This document shows positions 1 to 5,628 of a stretch of 7,560 bases of DNA, in pieces. Positions within the stretch are counted from its first letter, which is position 1. Every line of letters begins with the position of its first letter. A program made the translations under genes and the position numbers. The notes under the pieces were generated by a model. That model saw nothing but the letters and a program-made list of their open reading frames with translations. It searched no databases and was not told where the DNA came from. The DNA is from Bacteroides sp. CAG:144 (GTDB lineage: Bacteria > Bacteroidota > Bacteroidia > Bacteroidales > UBA11471), in contig HF999662.1 in NCBI GenBank assembly GCA_000434215.1, positions 2,200 to 9,759 of the forward strand, given 5' to 3'.

Positions 1-219
1 GGACCCGGCGATATGGAAGGGACGCAACAGAGCGGCATCGCTTTCGATTTGCGTATCGCCAATATTGCCAAAGACGGCCAGATATTGCAACTTGCACGCG
101 ATATAGCCGGCGAGGTGCTCGATGCCGATCCCGATTTGGCGAAATCCGAGAATGCCGTATTACCTCGTCGGCTGGAAAAACTTTTCCGTCGGAAAATCGA
201 TTTCAGCTTGATAAGTTGA
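1..219 (+). CDS. recG: ATP-dependent DNA helicase RecG, C-terminal end (partial)
   Basis: Only the last 72 residues are present; the reading frame is open from base 1 and the 5' part lies outside the window. RecG is a superfamily 2 helicase that remodels stalled replication forks and branch-migrates Holliday junctions. The visible part begins with GPGD, followed by EGTQQSG and FDLRIANIAKDGQIL. This matches the stretch after helicase motif VI in RecG, where the LRGPGD-x-x-GT-x-QSG block is highly characteristic, and the following helical tail has the usual length for Bacteroidales RecG. The ATG at base 13 is an internal methionine, not a start. The stop is TGA at 217-219. It is the only + strand gene in the window and is convergent with the DUF805 gene. 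Identification rests on recalled family motifs, not on a search. Confidence 0.9.
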   Translation, partial: GPGDMEGTQQSGIAFDLRIANIAKDGQILQLARDIAGEVLDADPDLAKSENAVLPRRLEKLFRRKIDFSLIS

Positions 220-256
220 CAGCCTGATTCCGTCTCGGGTCAGGCTGTCGTTTTAC
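219..256 (+). terminator. Rho-independent terminator of recG
   Basis: ACAGCCTGA (219-227) pairs perfectly with TCAGGCTGT (240-248). Two G-T pairs and one C-G pair can extend the stem inward to a 6-base loop (231-236). The right arm is followed by CGTTTTA. The first base of the stem is the last base of the recG stop codon, so termination occurs immediately after the gene. On the opposite strand the wobble pairs become mismatches and no T-run follows, so the hairpin probably acts mainly on recG transcripts. Confidence 0.8.
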
Positions 257-285
257 CATGAAAAAAAGTTACATTTATCTATTTA

Positions 286-657
286 TCAATATTCTATCTC
301 TTTTGGATTTTCTCCCCATTGATTTTCTCCGGGTTCACTGTCTAAGCACATTAATACAGTGAGCCAGATGGCGCCTATTATGGGTATGAGATAGATGAGG
401 TACCACCATCCGCTTTTTCCGATGTCGTGCAATCGGCGGATATTCACTGCTAAACCGGGAAGAAATACAGCCACGGCATACAAGAAAAAGATGATTGGAA
501 ATATGAGCCATAGCGTGCTCTCAATCATGACTATTTGTAGAATATAAAGAAAGAAGATGATGATATAGTTTATCAACGAGAATATCCAATATTCTTTACG
601 TCGAGCCCTCCCTGAGAAATCGGCATATTGTTTCCAACATTTGAGATACCAATTCAT
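286..657 (-). CDS. DUF805 family inner-membrane protein (YhaH-like)
   Basis: This 123-residue protein belongs to the DUF805 family, small membrane proteins of unknown biochemical function. Residues 14-24 (FSGRARRKEYW) and 74-85 (RRLHDIGKSGWW) are the two signature blocks of the family. The C-terminal DSEPGENQWGENP also fits the usual family tail (N-x-x-G-x-NP). Hydrophobic segments at about residues 24-44, 48-70 and 84-104 predict three to four membrane spans. The length is normal for the family. It begins at ATG (655-657) after an A/T-rich leader with no Shine-Dalgarno, as usual in Bacteroidota. It lies 279 bases downstream of the yifB-like gene on the same strand and converges with recG. 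A candidate promoter lies 85 bases upstream, so it is probably transcribed separately. The family call is firm; the function is unknown. Confidence 0.88.
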   Translation of the reverse strand: MNWYLKCWKQYADFSGRARRKEYWIFSLINYIIIFFLYILQIVMIESTLWLIFPIIFFLYAVAVFLPGLAVNIRRLHDIGKSGWWYLIYLIPIIGAIWLTVLMCLDSEPGENQWGENPKEIEY

Positions 658-936
658 GATTTATGTATAAAAGTTGTGTCCCCTACTCTTTTCCGGATTT
701 TCGGTTCCTCCGTTTGGTAGATGATATTTCTTTCATTTTCTACAAAAATAACATTAATAAATAAGAATAACCATTTTTAGGATATGTTGTGTAACAGAAA
801 ATATCTTGGAGGAATTTCTCCTCTGAAAAAAATGATGCTGTTTTCTCACAAATGAAAACTCCGGCAATATGGTTGTTTGCATCTTGTACCTATGATGTGG
901 TACCGAAGAGCGATTTTTGTATAACGAGGGGGAGAC
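658..936. other. Intergenic region between the yifB-like and DUF805 genes
   Basis: These 279 bases are AT-rich and contain no convincing reading frame. They hold one candidate Bacteroidota promoter for the DUF805 gene (743-750). Two short inverted repeats are visible: GAGGA/TCCTC (809-813 with 819-823) and GTACC/GGTAC (886-890 with 899-903). Neither has a T-run on its 3' side in the - strand direction, so neither is a good terminator for the yifB-like gene. I see no clear factor-independent terminator between the two genes. Confidence 0.5.
743..750 (-). promoter_or_regulatory. Candidate -7 promoter element for the DUF805 gene
   Basis: On the - strand this reads TATTTTTG, matching the Bacteroides -7 consensus TAnnTTTG. 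It is 85 bases upstream of the DUF805 start codon. No good -33 TTTG is seen at the expected 19-21 base spacing, and the surrounding DNA is AT-rich, so a chance match is possible. Confidence 0.4.
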
Positions 937-2475
937 TTATCCCGCCCAATTTTCACGGTCGAGATTGCGGTAATTGATGGCTTCGGCGATGTGGGAGGTT
1001 TGTATGGTTTCGCTGCCGGCCAGATCGGCGATGGTGCGGGAAACTTTCAATATGCGGTCATAGGCGCGAGCCGAGAGGTTGAGTCGGGTCATGGCCGTGC
1101 GCAGCAGGGCGAGTCCGGCATCGTCGGGTCGGGCGTATGTGTTGAGCAATCGGCTGTTCATCTGTGCATTGCAATATATGCCGGGTATCTCTTTGAAGCG
1201 TTCGCTTTGTATTTCCCGGGCGCGGATTACCCGTTCGCGAATGGCCGTGCTGGGTTCTCCCGGACGGCCGTCGGAGATTTTCTCGAACGGAACGGGAACG
1301 ATTTCTACTTGTATGTCGATACGGTCGAGCAGCGGACCCGAGATGCGGTTCAGGTAACGGTGTACCGCTCCGGGCGGGCAGATACATTTTTTCTCGGGGT
1401 GGTTGTAATATCCGCAAGGGCAGGGATTCATCGAAGCGACAAGCATGACGCTTGCCGGGTATTCGATGGTGTATTTCGCTCGTGCTACGGTGATTTTCCG
1501 GTCTTCGAGGGGTTGGCGCATGACTTCGAGTACTTGACGGGAGAACTCGGGCAGTTCGTCGAGGAAAAGTACGCCGTTGTGGGCCAGCGATATTTCACCC
1601 GGTTGGGGAAAGGTTCCGCCACCTACGAGGGCAGCACTCGATATGGTATGGTGCGGTGCCCGGAAAGGCCGTTGGGTGAGCAATGAGCTGTTGCGTTCCA
1701 TTTTTCCAGCGACCGAGTGTATTTTTGTCGTTTCAAGAGCCTCGTGCAAAGTGAGGGGCGGAAGTATCGAGGCGATGCGTTTGGCCATCATCGATTTTCC
1801 CGCACCCGGCGGGCCTATCATGATGAGGTTGTGCCCTCCGGCGGCAGCGACTTCAAACGCGCGCTTTACACTTTCCTGACCTTTGACATCAGCGAAATCG
1901 AGGTCGAAATTATTTTGAGCCGCAAAAAATTCGGCACGTGTGTCGATGACCGTTGGTGTCAGTTCCCGCTCTCCGTTGAAAAAATCGACTACCTCGCAAA
2001 TATTTTCCACTCCGTACACGTGGAGCTTGTCGACGACAGCAGCTTCTCGCACATTTGCTTTGGGGACGATAAGGCCATCGAATCCTTGTGCCCGGGCTTG
2101 TATGGCAATGGGTAGGGTGCCGCGTATGGGCAGGATAGAGCCGTCGAGCGACAGTTCTCCCATGATCATGTAACGACTTAGTTTGTCGGCCGAGATCTCT
2201 TCTGCGGCTGCCAGTATGCCGATGGCCAGTGGCAGATCGTAGGCCGAGCCTTCTTTGCGCAGATCGGCCGGTGCGAGATTGATGATGAGTTGCCGGTGCG
2301 GGAATTTATATCCGTTGTGTTGCAGTGCCGAGCGGATACGTTCATGGCTCTCCCTGACAGCCGTATCGGCCAGACCCACCATGTAGAAATGAATACCTTG
2401 CGAACAATTCACTTCGATGGTTACGGTGAGGGCATCGATGCCCTGCATGGCTGCTCCGAAAACTTTGACCAACAT
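937..2475 (-). CDS. YifB/ComM-type Mg-chelatase-like AAA+ ATPase
   Basis: This 512-residue protein has full family length. Residues 1-165 form the N-terminal Lon-protease-like (ChlI) fold, starting with the typical ML-x-KVFGAA-x-QGIDA. The AAA+ module follows: Walker A GPPGAGKS at 221-228, RPFRAPHHTIS at 269-279, and Walker B GVLFLDELPE at 301-310. NPCPCG at 350-355 begins the conserved cysteine cluster (Cys352, 354, 364, 366). The Mg-chelatase C-terminal domain covers about 395-512 and includes R-x-x-DR-x-LKVSRTIADL (sensor 2 region). In Vibrio cholerae the homologue ComM is a hexameric branch-migration helicase that aids integration of DNA taken up by transformation; the role in Bacteroidota is not established, so a recombination or DNA-remodelling role is inference. 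It starts at ATG 2473-2475, only 18 bases after the upstream lipoprotein gene stops, so the two are probably co-transcribed. The Mg-chelatase name does not imply chlorophyll synthesis. Confidence 0.95.
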   Translation of the reverse strand: MLVKVFGAAMQGIDALTVTIEVNCSQGIHFYMVGLADTAVRESHERIRSALQHNGYKFPHRQLIINLAPADLRKEGSAYDLPLAIGILAAAEEISADKLSRYMIMGELSLDGSILPIRGTLPIAIQARAQGFDGLIVPKANVREAAVVDKLHVYGVENICEVVDFFNGERELTPTVIDTRAEFFAAQNNFDLDFADVKGQESVKRAFEVAAAGGHNLIMIGPPGAGKSMMAKRIASILPPLTLHEALETTKIHSVAGKMERNSSLLTQRPFRAPHHTISSAALVGGGTFPQPGEISLAHNGVLFLDELPEFSRQVLEVMRQPLEDRKITVARAKYTIEYPASVMLVASMNPCPCGYYNHPEKKCICPPGAVHRYLNRISGPLLDRIDIQVEIVPVPFEKISDGRPGEPSTAIRERVIRAREIQSERFKEIPGIYCNAQMNSRLLNTYARPDDAGLALLRTAMTRLNLSARAYDRILKVSRTIADLAGSETIQTSHIAEAINYRNLDRENWAG

Positions 2476-2493
2476 ACGCGCTTGTGGAAGAGA

Positions 2494-3651
2494 TTATTTT
2501 TTTGAGGAGGATTTTGGGGAAGAAGATGATTTTTCTCCGAAAGTTTTGTCTTCGCCTACCTCTGCTACCGTTTTATCGACCGTATCGATAAGTTCTTCGT
2601 CATAAATATTTTTGGCGACGATACGGCCTGTCCCGTTGAGGATAAATGTGGCCGGTAGGGATTGTATCCCCAGATTCTCGACCTGATTGGCATTCCAACC
2701 TTCTTTCAGAATGCAGTGGGCCCAACCTTCGAGCGTGTCGCTGTGCAGTATTTCTCTCCATGCTTTTTCGTCGGTATCAAGCGATACGCTTACGACATTG
2801 AGATAAGGTGCCGAATATTTTTCACGGATTTTGCGCACGACCTGCATTTGTTGCCGCGATGGTGTGTCGTATGAGGCCCATACGGTAAAAAGCGTGGTAC
2901 GGCGTCGGAATCCGCCGGTGTTGATGACGCTGTCGCCGGGGGTGCGGAAAGTCATGTAAGGGAGCATTTTTCCCTCCGGGTTTTTCCGGAAGTCCGAAAT
3001 GTATAGTTCTGCTTTTGCCAATAGCGATACCGGCTTGGCTTCGGGGGCGAGGCGGCGCAACAAGGTATCGGACGTTTCTACTGTTTCGGGCGAGAGCAGG
3101 TAATCGTAGATAAGAATCGTTGATGCGTAAGATGAGGAATGAGCCAAAGCAAAGTCGATGACTTGTGCGTGCAACGAGTCTCTGTAAGCGATTGTCTCTT
3201 TTTGATAGGAAGTGTCTCCGATGTGTGAATAAAAATCACGGTCGCTGTCGGTCAACCGTTGAAGCAGGATATGGTTGTCGTTACGGAATTTCCCGATTTG
3301 CTCTTGTTCGATCGGGCCTGAAAAAGTGATTTCATAAGGAGTTTCTACACTGCCTTTCAATTTTATCTTATCGCCGTTTTTCACATAGAGCGATAGTATC
3401 CGTTGTCCGGCTTCGGTACAAATCTCGATGCGCGATAACTCCCCGCAAACGCCTTTATACACGGCTTTGCCTTTTTCGGTCAGTACCGAGTCGACGGTGA
3501 TTCCCTTTTTATGCTCTTCCTGCCAGAAGTAGAGATACGTTTGGTCGGGTACGTCGAGTTCTACGGTAAGCGTGAAACCCTCGTTTTCCTTGTCTCCTCC
3601 GCAAGCGGTGAGTAGGATAAGCAGTAAAAAAATGTAAATCGTTTGTTTCAT
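2494..3651 (-). CDS. DUF4369/thioredoxin-like lipoprotein lacking the CxxC motif
   Basis: This is a 385-residue predicted lipoprotein. Residues 1-16 are a lipoprotein signal peptide ending in the lipobox LTAC, with lipidated Cys17 and then GGDKENEG. Residues of about 27-115 are beta-rich and resemble the N-terminal DUF4369 domain of Bacteroidota TlpA/AhpC-type proteins. A helical linker follows, then a thioredoxin-like domain (about 230-365). In the latter, WASYDTPSR (258-266) aligns with the WA-x-WC-x-x-CR active site, so Asp262 and Ser265 replace both cysteines. The cis-proline loop is kept (SLPATF, Pro333). The protein ends in a Ser/Lys-rich tail (375-385). The start was placed at ATG 3649-3651, not at an in-frame ATG at 3682-3684, because only the former puts the signal peptide at the N-terminus and leaves a normal leader after the candidate promoter. 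It lies 18 bases upstream of the yifB-like gene. A thiol redox role is unlikely; a binding or structural role in the periplasm or outer membrane is inference. Confidence 0.85.
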   Translation of the reverse strand: MKQTIYIFLLLILLTACGGDKENEGFTLTVELDVPDQTYLYFWQEEHKKGITVDSVLTEKGKAVYKGVCGELSRIEICTEAGQRILSLYVKNGDKIKLKGSVETPYEITFSGPIEQEQIGKFRNDNHILLQRLTDSDRDFYSHIGDTSYQKETIAYRDSLHAQVIDFALAHSSSYASTILIYDYLLSPETVETSDTLLRRLAPEAKPVSLLAKAELYISDFRKNPEGKMLPYMTFRTPGDSVINTGGFRRRTTLFTVWASYDTPSRQQMQVVRKIREKYSAPYLNVVSVSLDTDEKAWREILHSDTLEGWAHCILKEGWNANQVENLGIQSLPATFILNGTGRIVAKNIYDEELIDTVDKTVAEVGEDKTFGEKSSSSPKSSSKK

Positions 3652-3693
3652 AGGTAATGATAGATGTGCGGAGTTATGAAGCATCCATTTTTA

Positions 3694-3701
3694 CAAATGT
3701 A
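3694..3701 (-). promoter_or_regulatory. Candidate -7 promoter element for the thioredoxin-like lipoprotein/yifB unit
   Basis: On the - strand this reads TACATTTG, an exact match to TAnnTTTG, 42 bases upstream of the chosen start codon. No clear -33 TTTG lies at 19-21 bases. The position directly after the terminator of the preceding lipoprotein gene supports a new transcription unit starting here. Confidence 0.55.
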
Positions 3702-3774
3702 CGGAAAAATTCGGATACGCTCTATACTCATTCTGATTTTTCAGCCTTTCCTTTGGAAAGTATTTTTGTGAGGA

Positions 3775-3814
3775 ACAAAAATCACAGCCCCGCTGATTTC
3801 AGTGGGGCTGTGAT
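3775..3814 (-). terminator. Terminator of the third small lipoprotein gene
   Basis: ATCACAGCCCC (3781-3791) pairs with GGGGCTGTGAT (3804-3814), and the stem continues inward through CTG/CAG (3793-3795 with 3800-3802) past one imperfect pair. The loop is four bases. On the - strand the hairpin is followed by TTTTTGTT, giving a strong factor-independent terminator 41 bases after the stop of the 3855-4241 gene. Confidence 0.88.
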
Positions 3815-3854
3815 GCATATATATGAAAACGGTTATAATCTATGGGTACCGATG

Positions 3855-4241
3855 TTATTTTTTATGGAATACCAATGTGAATTCACTGTCTTCCGGATCG
3901 GTAAGCGTTATCTCTTTTTGGGAAATGGATATATTGTAAGTCGTGGTACCCCCTTCAATGTCATCAGTAGGGTTGGTGGTCATATATAGTTTTGATGTGG
4001 CTTCATCGAGTATGTAAGTGCCTGACATATGGTATATTTCAGTTTCGGAATAGCTTACTTGTCCGCTAAACGTCTTGTCGGAATTGAATGTGAAGAGGTA
4101 GTTTTCCGTTCCGTATTCATCGGAATAAGAAGCCGTCCAAGTTCCGACAAGCGGATTTTCATCTTCCTTGTCGCAACTGCTTATGGTCATGACCGATACG
4201 AGTGCGATAACCAAAAATTGAAAGAATTTAAGTGTTCTCAT
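3855..4241 (-). CDS. Small lipocalin-like lipoprotein (copy A)
   Basis: This 128-residue predicted lipoprotein has signal peptide residues 1-22 with the lipobox ISSC and lipidated Cys23. The next residues (DKEDENP) are acidic with a lysine, resembling the lipoprotein export signal that sends Bacteroidota lipoproteins to the cell surface. LVGTW at 31-35 opens a domain with alternating polar and hydrophobic beta strands and a second GTY motif (MSGTYILDE), a pattern common in the lipocalin-like lipoproteins of Bacteroidota. The C-terminus TLVFHKK resembles VLIFKKN of the neighbouring gene. It is one of three tandem, diverged genes of the same plan, with its own promoter (4274-4304) and terminator (3775-3814), hence probably monocistronic. 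The ligand and role are unknown. The family call is by pattern and needs a profile or fold search. Confidence 0.82.
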   Translation of the reverse strand: MRTLKFFQFLVIALVSVMTISSCDKEDENPLVGTWTASYSDEYGTENYLFTFNSDKTFSGQVSYSETEIYHMSGTYILDEATSKLYMTTNPTDDIEGGTTTYNISISQKEITLTDPEDSEFTLVFHKK

Positions 4242-4273
4242 TTTTACGAATTTTTAAATTTGTGATTCTGTTG

Positions 4274-4304
4274 CAAAGATATATTCTTTACGACAATAAA
4301 GAAA
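4274..4304 (-). promoter_or_regulatory. Promoter of small lipoprotein gene A
   Basis: The - strand has TATCTTTG (4274-4281), a perfect Bacteroides -7 box, with TTTC 19 bases upstream (4301-4304) as a near-consensus -33 box. The -7 box is 32 bases before the start codon. An AT-rich block just upstream (about 4305-4322) resembles those in front of the two sister genes. Confidence 0.75.
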
Positions 4305-4321
4305 TCTTTTTATGAAAAATT

Positions 4322-4335
4322 TTTTTAGCGTAAAA
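4322..4335. repeat. 14-base repeat TTTTTAGCGTAAAA, copy 1
   Basis: An identical 14-base string is found at 5060-5073. This copy abuts the AT-rich block upstream of promoter A. In the other copy the same string abuts the long hairpin upstream of promoter B. Read on the - strand, gene A's upstream DNA therefore looks like gene B's with the hairpin missing. Confidence 0.6.
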
Positions 4336-4474
4336 TGGAAATTCGGCAGGAGGGTTGAAAATTCATATCGGTAGAGATTCTCCGATGTTCGGAGCGGTAT
4401 TGTATCGACAAGAGGTGATAAGAAAACTTCTGTTGTGTATATAGACGTCGTTTGAAATTCTTACCAGTATTGAT

Positions 4475-4505
4475 AAAAAAGCGATAGCTTGAGAGGCTAT
4501 CGCTT
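4475..4505 (-). terminator. Terminator of small lipoprotein gene B
   Basis: GCGATAGC (4481-4488) pairs with GCTATCGC (4496-4503), extended by two A-T pairs (4479-4480 with 4504-4505), around a 7-base loop. On the - strand the stem runs into TTTTTT (complement of 4475-4480) and then ATCAA. It lies 28 bases past the stop codon of the 4533-4919 gene. Confidence 0.88.
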
Positions 4506-4532
4506 AGAAATAGCGTGAGTTGCATTTTGAAT

Positions 4533-4919
4533 TTAATTCTTTTTGAATATCAGAACACTGTCTTCACTTTCGTTCTGATATTCAGATAAGATCAATTTTT
4601 CATCGATGATAGAAATTATGTATGAAAAAGTGGAGTTATCTGTAACAGAGGTAAAATATATTTTTGAGTTATTGCTGTCGAAAAGATAGGTTCCTGTTAT
4701 GGTTTCATCTTTGCTTGTATTTGGAGTCGAGTAAGAGGTTATCCAAGTAAATGTGTCGTTGTTATTTAATGATAATAAGTTTGTTATGGTATAAGAACCA
4801 TTGTTTTGAGTGCAATACCATGTGCCGATTAATTGTTTTTCCTCTTTTTGACACCCTATGGTTGCGAAAAGAAGAAGGGGCAGAAATACTAAAATTGGGA
4901 TAAGTCTGTGTCGTTTCAT
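4533..4919 (-). CDS. Small lipocalin-like lipoprotein (copy B)
   Basis: This 128-residue predicted lipoprotein has a basic start (KRHR), a hydrophobic core and the lipobox TIGC with lipidated Cys23. The residues after it (QKEEK) closely match the QKDDE-like lipoprotein export signal described in Capnocytophaga, so surface display is plausible. LIGTW at 30-34 and a second GTYLFD motif mark the same beta-rich plan as its neighbours, and it ends in VLIFKKN. The middle is rich in Asn, Ser and Thr, and the DNA is AT-rich (22 of 60 bases are G or C in 4681-4740, against 31 of 60 in 1261-1320 of the yifB-like gene). It has its own promoter (4955-4985) and terminator (4475-4505). The function is unknown; a lipocalin-like binding role is inference from the family pattern. 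Confidence 0.82.
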   Translation of the reverse strand: MKRHRLIPILVFLPLLLFATIGCQKEEKQLIGTWYCTQNNGSYTITNLLSLNNNDTFTWITSYSTPNTSKDETITGTYLFDSNNSKIYFTSVTDNSTFSYIISIIDEKLILSEYQNESEDSVLIFKKN

Positions 4920-4954
4920 GATTTAAAAGTATTAGATGAATTTTCGTTCTTTTG

Positions 4955-4985
4955 CAAAGATATAAATATATAGAAACAAAACAAT
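4955..4985 (-). promoter_or_regulatory. Promoter of small lipoprotein gene B
   Basis: TATCTTTG on the - strand (4955-4962) is a perfect -7 box, with ATTG 19 bases upstream (4982-4985) as a -33 box. It is 35 bases before the start codon. The AT-rich block at 4986-5003 closely resembles the one upstream of promoter A. Confidence 0.75.
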
Positions 4986-5010
4986 CTTTTTTATAAAAAA
5001 TTTGTTCCTA

Positions 5011-5065
5011 TAAAAATTCCAGCGAGGAGAGAAAATCGAATTTTCTCTCCTCGCTGGAATTTTTA
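5011..5065. terminator. 26-bp perfect hairpin, likely bidirectional terminator, after lipoprotein gene C
   Basis: Bases 5011-5036 pair without mismatch with 5040-5065 around a three-base loop (5037-5039). The outer arms are A-rich on the left and T-rich on the right, so transcripts from either direction end in a U-run; the - strand reads ATTTTTATA at its end. It lies 46 bases past the stop of the 5112-5486 gene and just ahead of promoter B. Its arm AGCGAGGAGAGAAAAT (5021-5036) recurs exactly at 5595-5610 in the hairpin behind the metY-like gene, so the two are probably copies. Confidence 0.88.
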
Positions 5066-5073
5066 GCGTAAAA
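5060..5073. repeat. 14-base repeat TTTTTAGCGTAAAA, copy 2
   Basis: This is identical to 4322-4335 and overlaps the outer right arm of the 5011-5065 hairpin. It probably marks the edge of duplicated intergenic DNA. A short AT-rich string could recur by chance, but the GCG core and the matching context make that less likely. Confidence 0.6.
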
Positions 5074-5111
5074 AAGTATCGACTTATAACTTAGATATAA
5101 GTTGTTGTTGC

Positions 5112-5486
5112 CTATTGTTTCGTGAGAGTTATAAATACATCTATTCCGCTAAGAATTAGGGTTTTGTCGGAAATAGTAGCTTTATAAACTTCTACCCCCT
5201 TTTCACCTGTCATTGTCAGATAAGATGATTCTTTGCTGAATGTGTAATTCCCAAATTCAGAGAATCTTGCAAATTCTACTGATCCATCATTTCCATTATA
5301 TCCTTTTTCTGTTCCGGTTAGCGTGTATGATCCGTCAGCGTTGAATGTATAGGTATATGAAATCTCTTCAATAGGATCGTAGCCAGACCAAGTACCTACG
5401 ATGTTTTCTTCTTTGTTGCAACCGGGTATAGCCAGCATTGTGGCAGTCAGCAGGAATAAGAATCCGAATTTTTTTACAGCACTCAT
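5112..5486 (-). CDS. Small lipocalin-like lipoprotein (copy C)
   Basis: This 124-residue predicted lipoprotein has a signal peptide with Lys5-Lys6, a hydrophobic core and the lipobox IPGC with lipidated Cys23. NKEEN follows the cysteine, an acidic/lysine stretch like those in copies A and B that fits a surface export signal. IVGTW at 29-33 starts the beta-rich domain. TYTFNADGSYTLTG resembles the YLFTFNSDKTFSG segment of copy A, suggesting these two are the closer pair. The C-terminus (FITLTKQ) differs from the F-x-KK ending of A and B. It has its own promoter (5527-5557) and terminator (5011-5065). It lies directly downstream of the metY-like gene but is separated from it by that gene's terminator, so it is not part of the methionine operon. 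The ligand is unknown. Confidence 0.83.
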   Translation of the reverse strand: MSAVKKFGFLFLLTATMLAIPGCNKEENIVGTWSGYDPIEEISYTYTFNADGSYTLTGTEKGYNGNDGSVEFARFSEFGNYTFSKESSYLTMTGEKGVEVYKATISDKTLILSGIDVFITLTKQ

Positions 5487-5526
5487 TTTTCTCAGTTTTG
5501 AATGTTTGACATAATTTTTTCTTCTG

Positions 5527-5557
5527 CAAAGATATATTATATATGAAAATCAAGAAA
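5527..5557 (-). promoter_or_regulatory. Promoter of small lipoprotein gene C
   Basis: TATCTTTG on the - strand (5527-5534) is a perfect -7 box, with TTTC 19 bases upstream (5554-5557) as a -33 box. It is 40 bases before the start codon. An AT-rich block at about 5559-5576 parallels those upstream of promoters A and B. Confidence 0.75.
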
Positions 5558-5583
5558 ATATTTTTGCAAAAAATTTATTTTCG

Positions 5584-5628
5584 TGAAAAAAGAAAGCGAG
5601 GAGAGAAAATTCAATTTCTCTCCTCGCC
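5584..5628 (-). terminator. Terminator of the metK/metY-like unit
   Basis: GCGAGGAGAGAAA (5596-5608) pairs perfectly with TTTCTCTCCTCGC (5615-5627) around a six-base loop. On the - strand the stem is followed by TTTCTTTTTTCACG. It starts 23 bases past the stop codon of the metY-like gene and separates it from the lipoprotein cluster. It shares a 16-base arm with the hairpin at 5011-5065. Confidence 0.9.

Noticed and set aside
809..823. GAGGA/TCCTC inverted repeat downstream of the yifB-like gene, considered as its terminator or a relative of the GAGGAGAG hairpins.
   Set aside because: It has only five base pairs, no T-run on the correct side, and too little shared sequence with the other hairpins.
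991..1686. A 231-codon open frame on the + strand opposite the yifB-like gene.
   Set aside because: It lies wholly inside a well-supported gene on the other strand; its translation has no recognisable domain and reflects the codon bias of the true frame.
3652..3684. An upstream in-frame ATG that would add 11 residues to the thioredoxin-like lipoprotein.
   Set aside because: It would bury the lipoprotein signal peptide behind a polar extension and would sit almost at the predicted transcription start.
3657..3989. A 110-codon + strand frame spanning the spacer between lipoprotein A and the thioredoxin-like gene.
   Set aside because: It crosses a strong terminator hairpin and the 3' end of gene A; it has no plausible protein features.
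4325..4525. A 66-codon - strand frame between lipoprotein genes A and B.
   Set aside because: Its 5' part contains the terminator hairpin of gene B, it has no promoter box ahead of it, and the translation resembles no known family. It is probably non-coding spacer.
5112..5486. Lipoprotein gene C considered as a functional member of the methionine operon.
   Set aside because: A strong terminator and an independent promoter lie between it and the metY-like gene, and it has sister genes unrelated to methionine metabolism.
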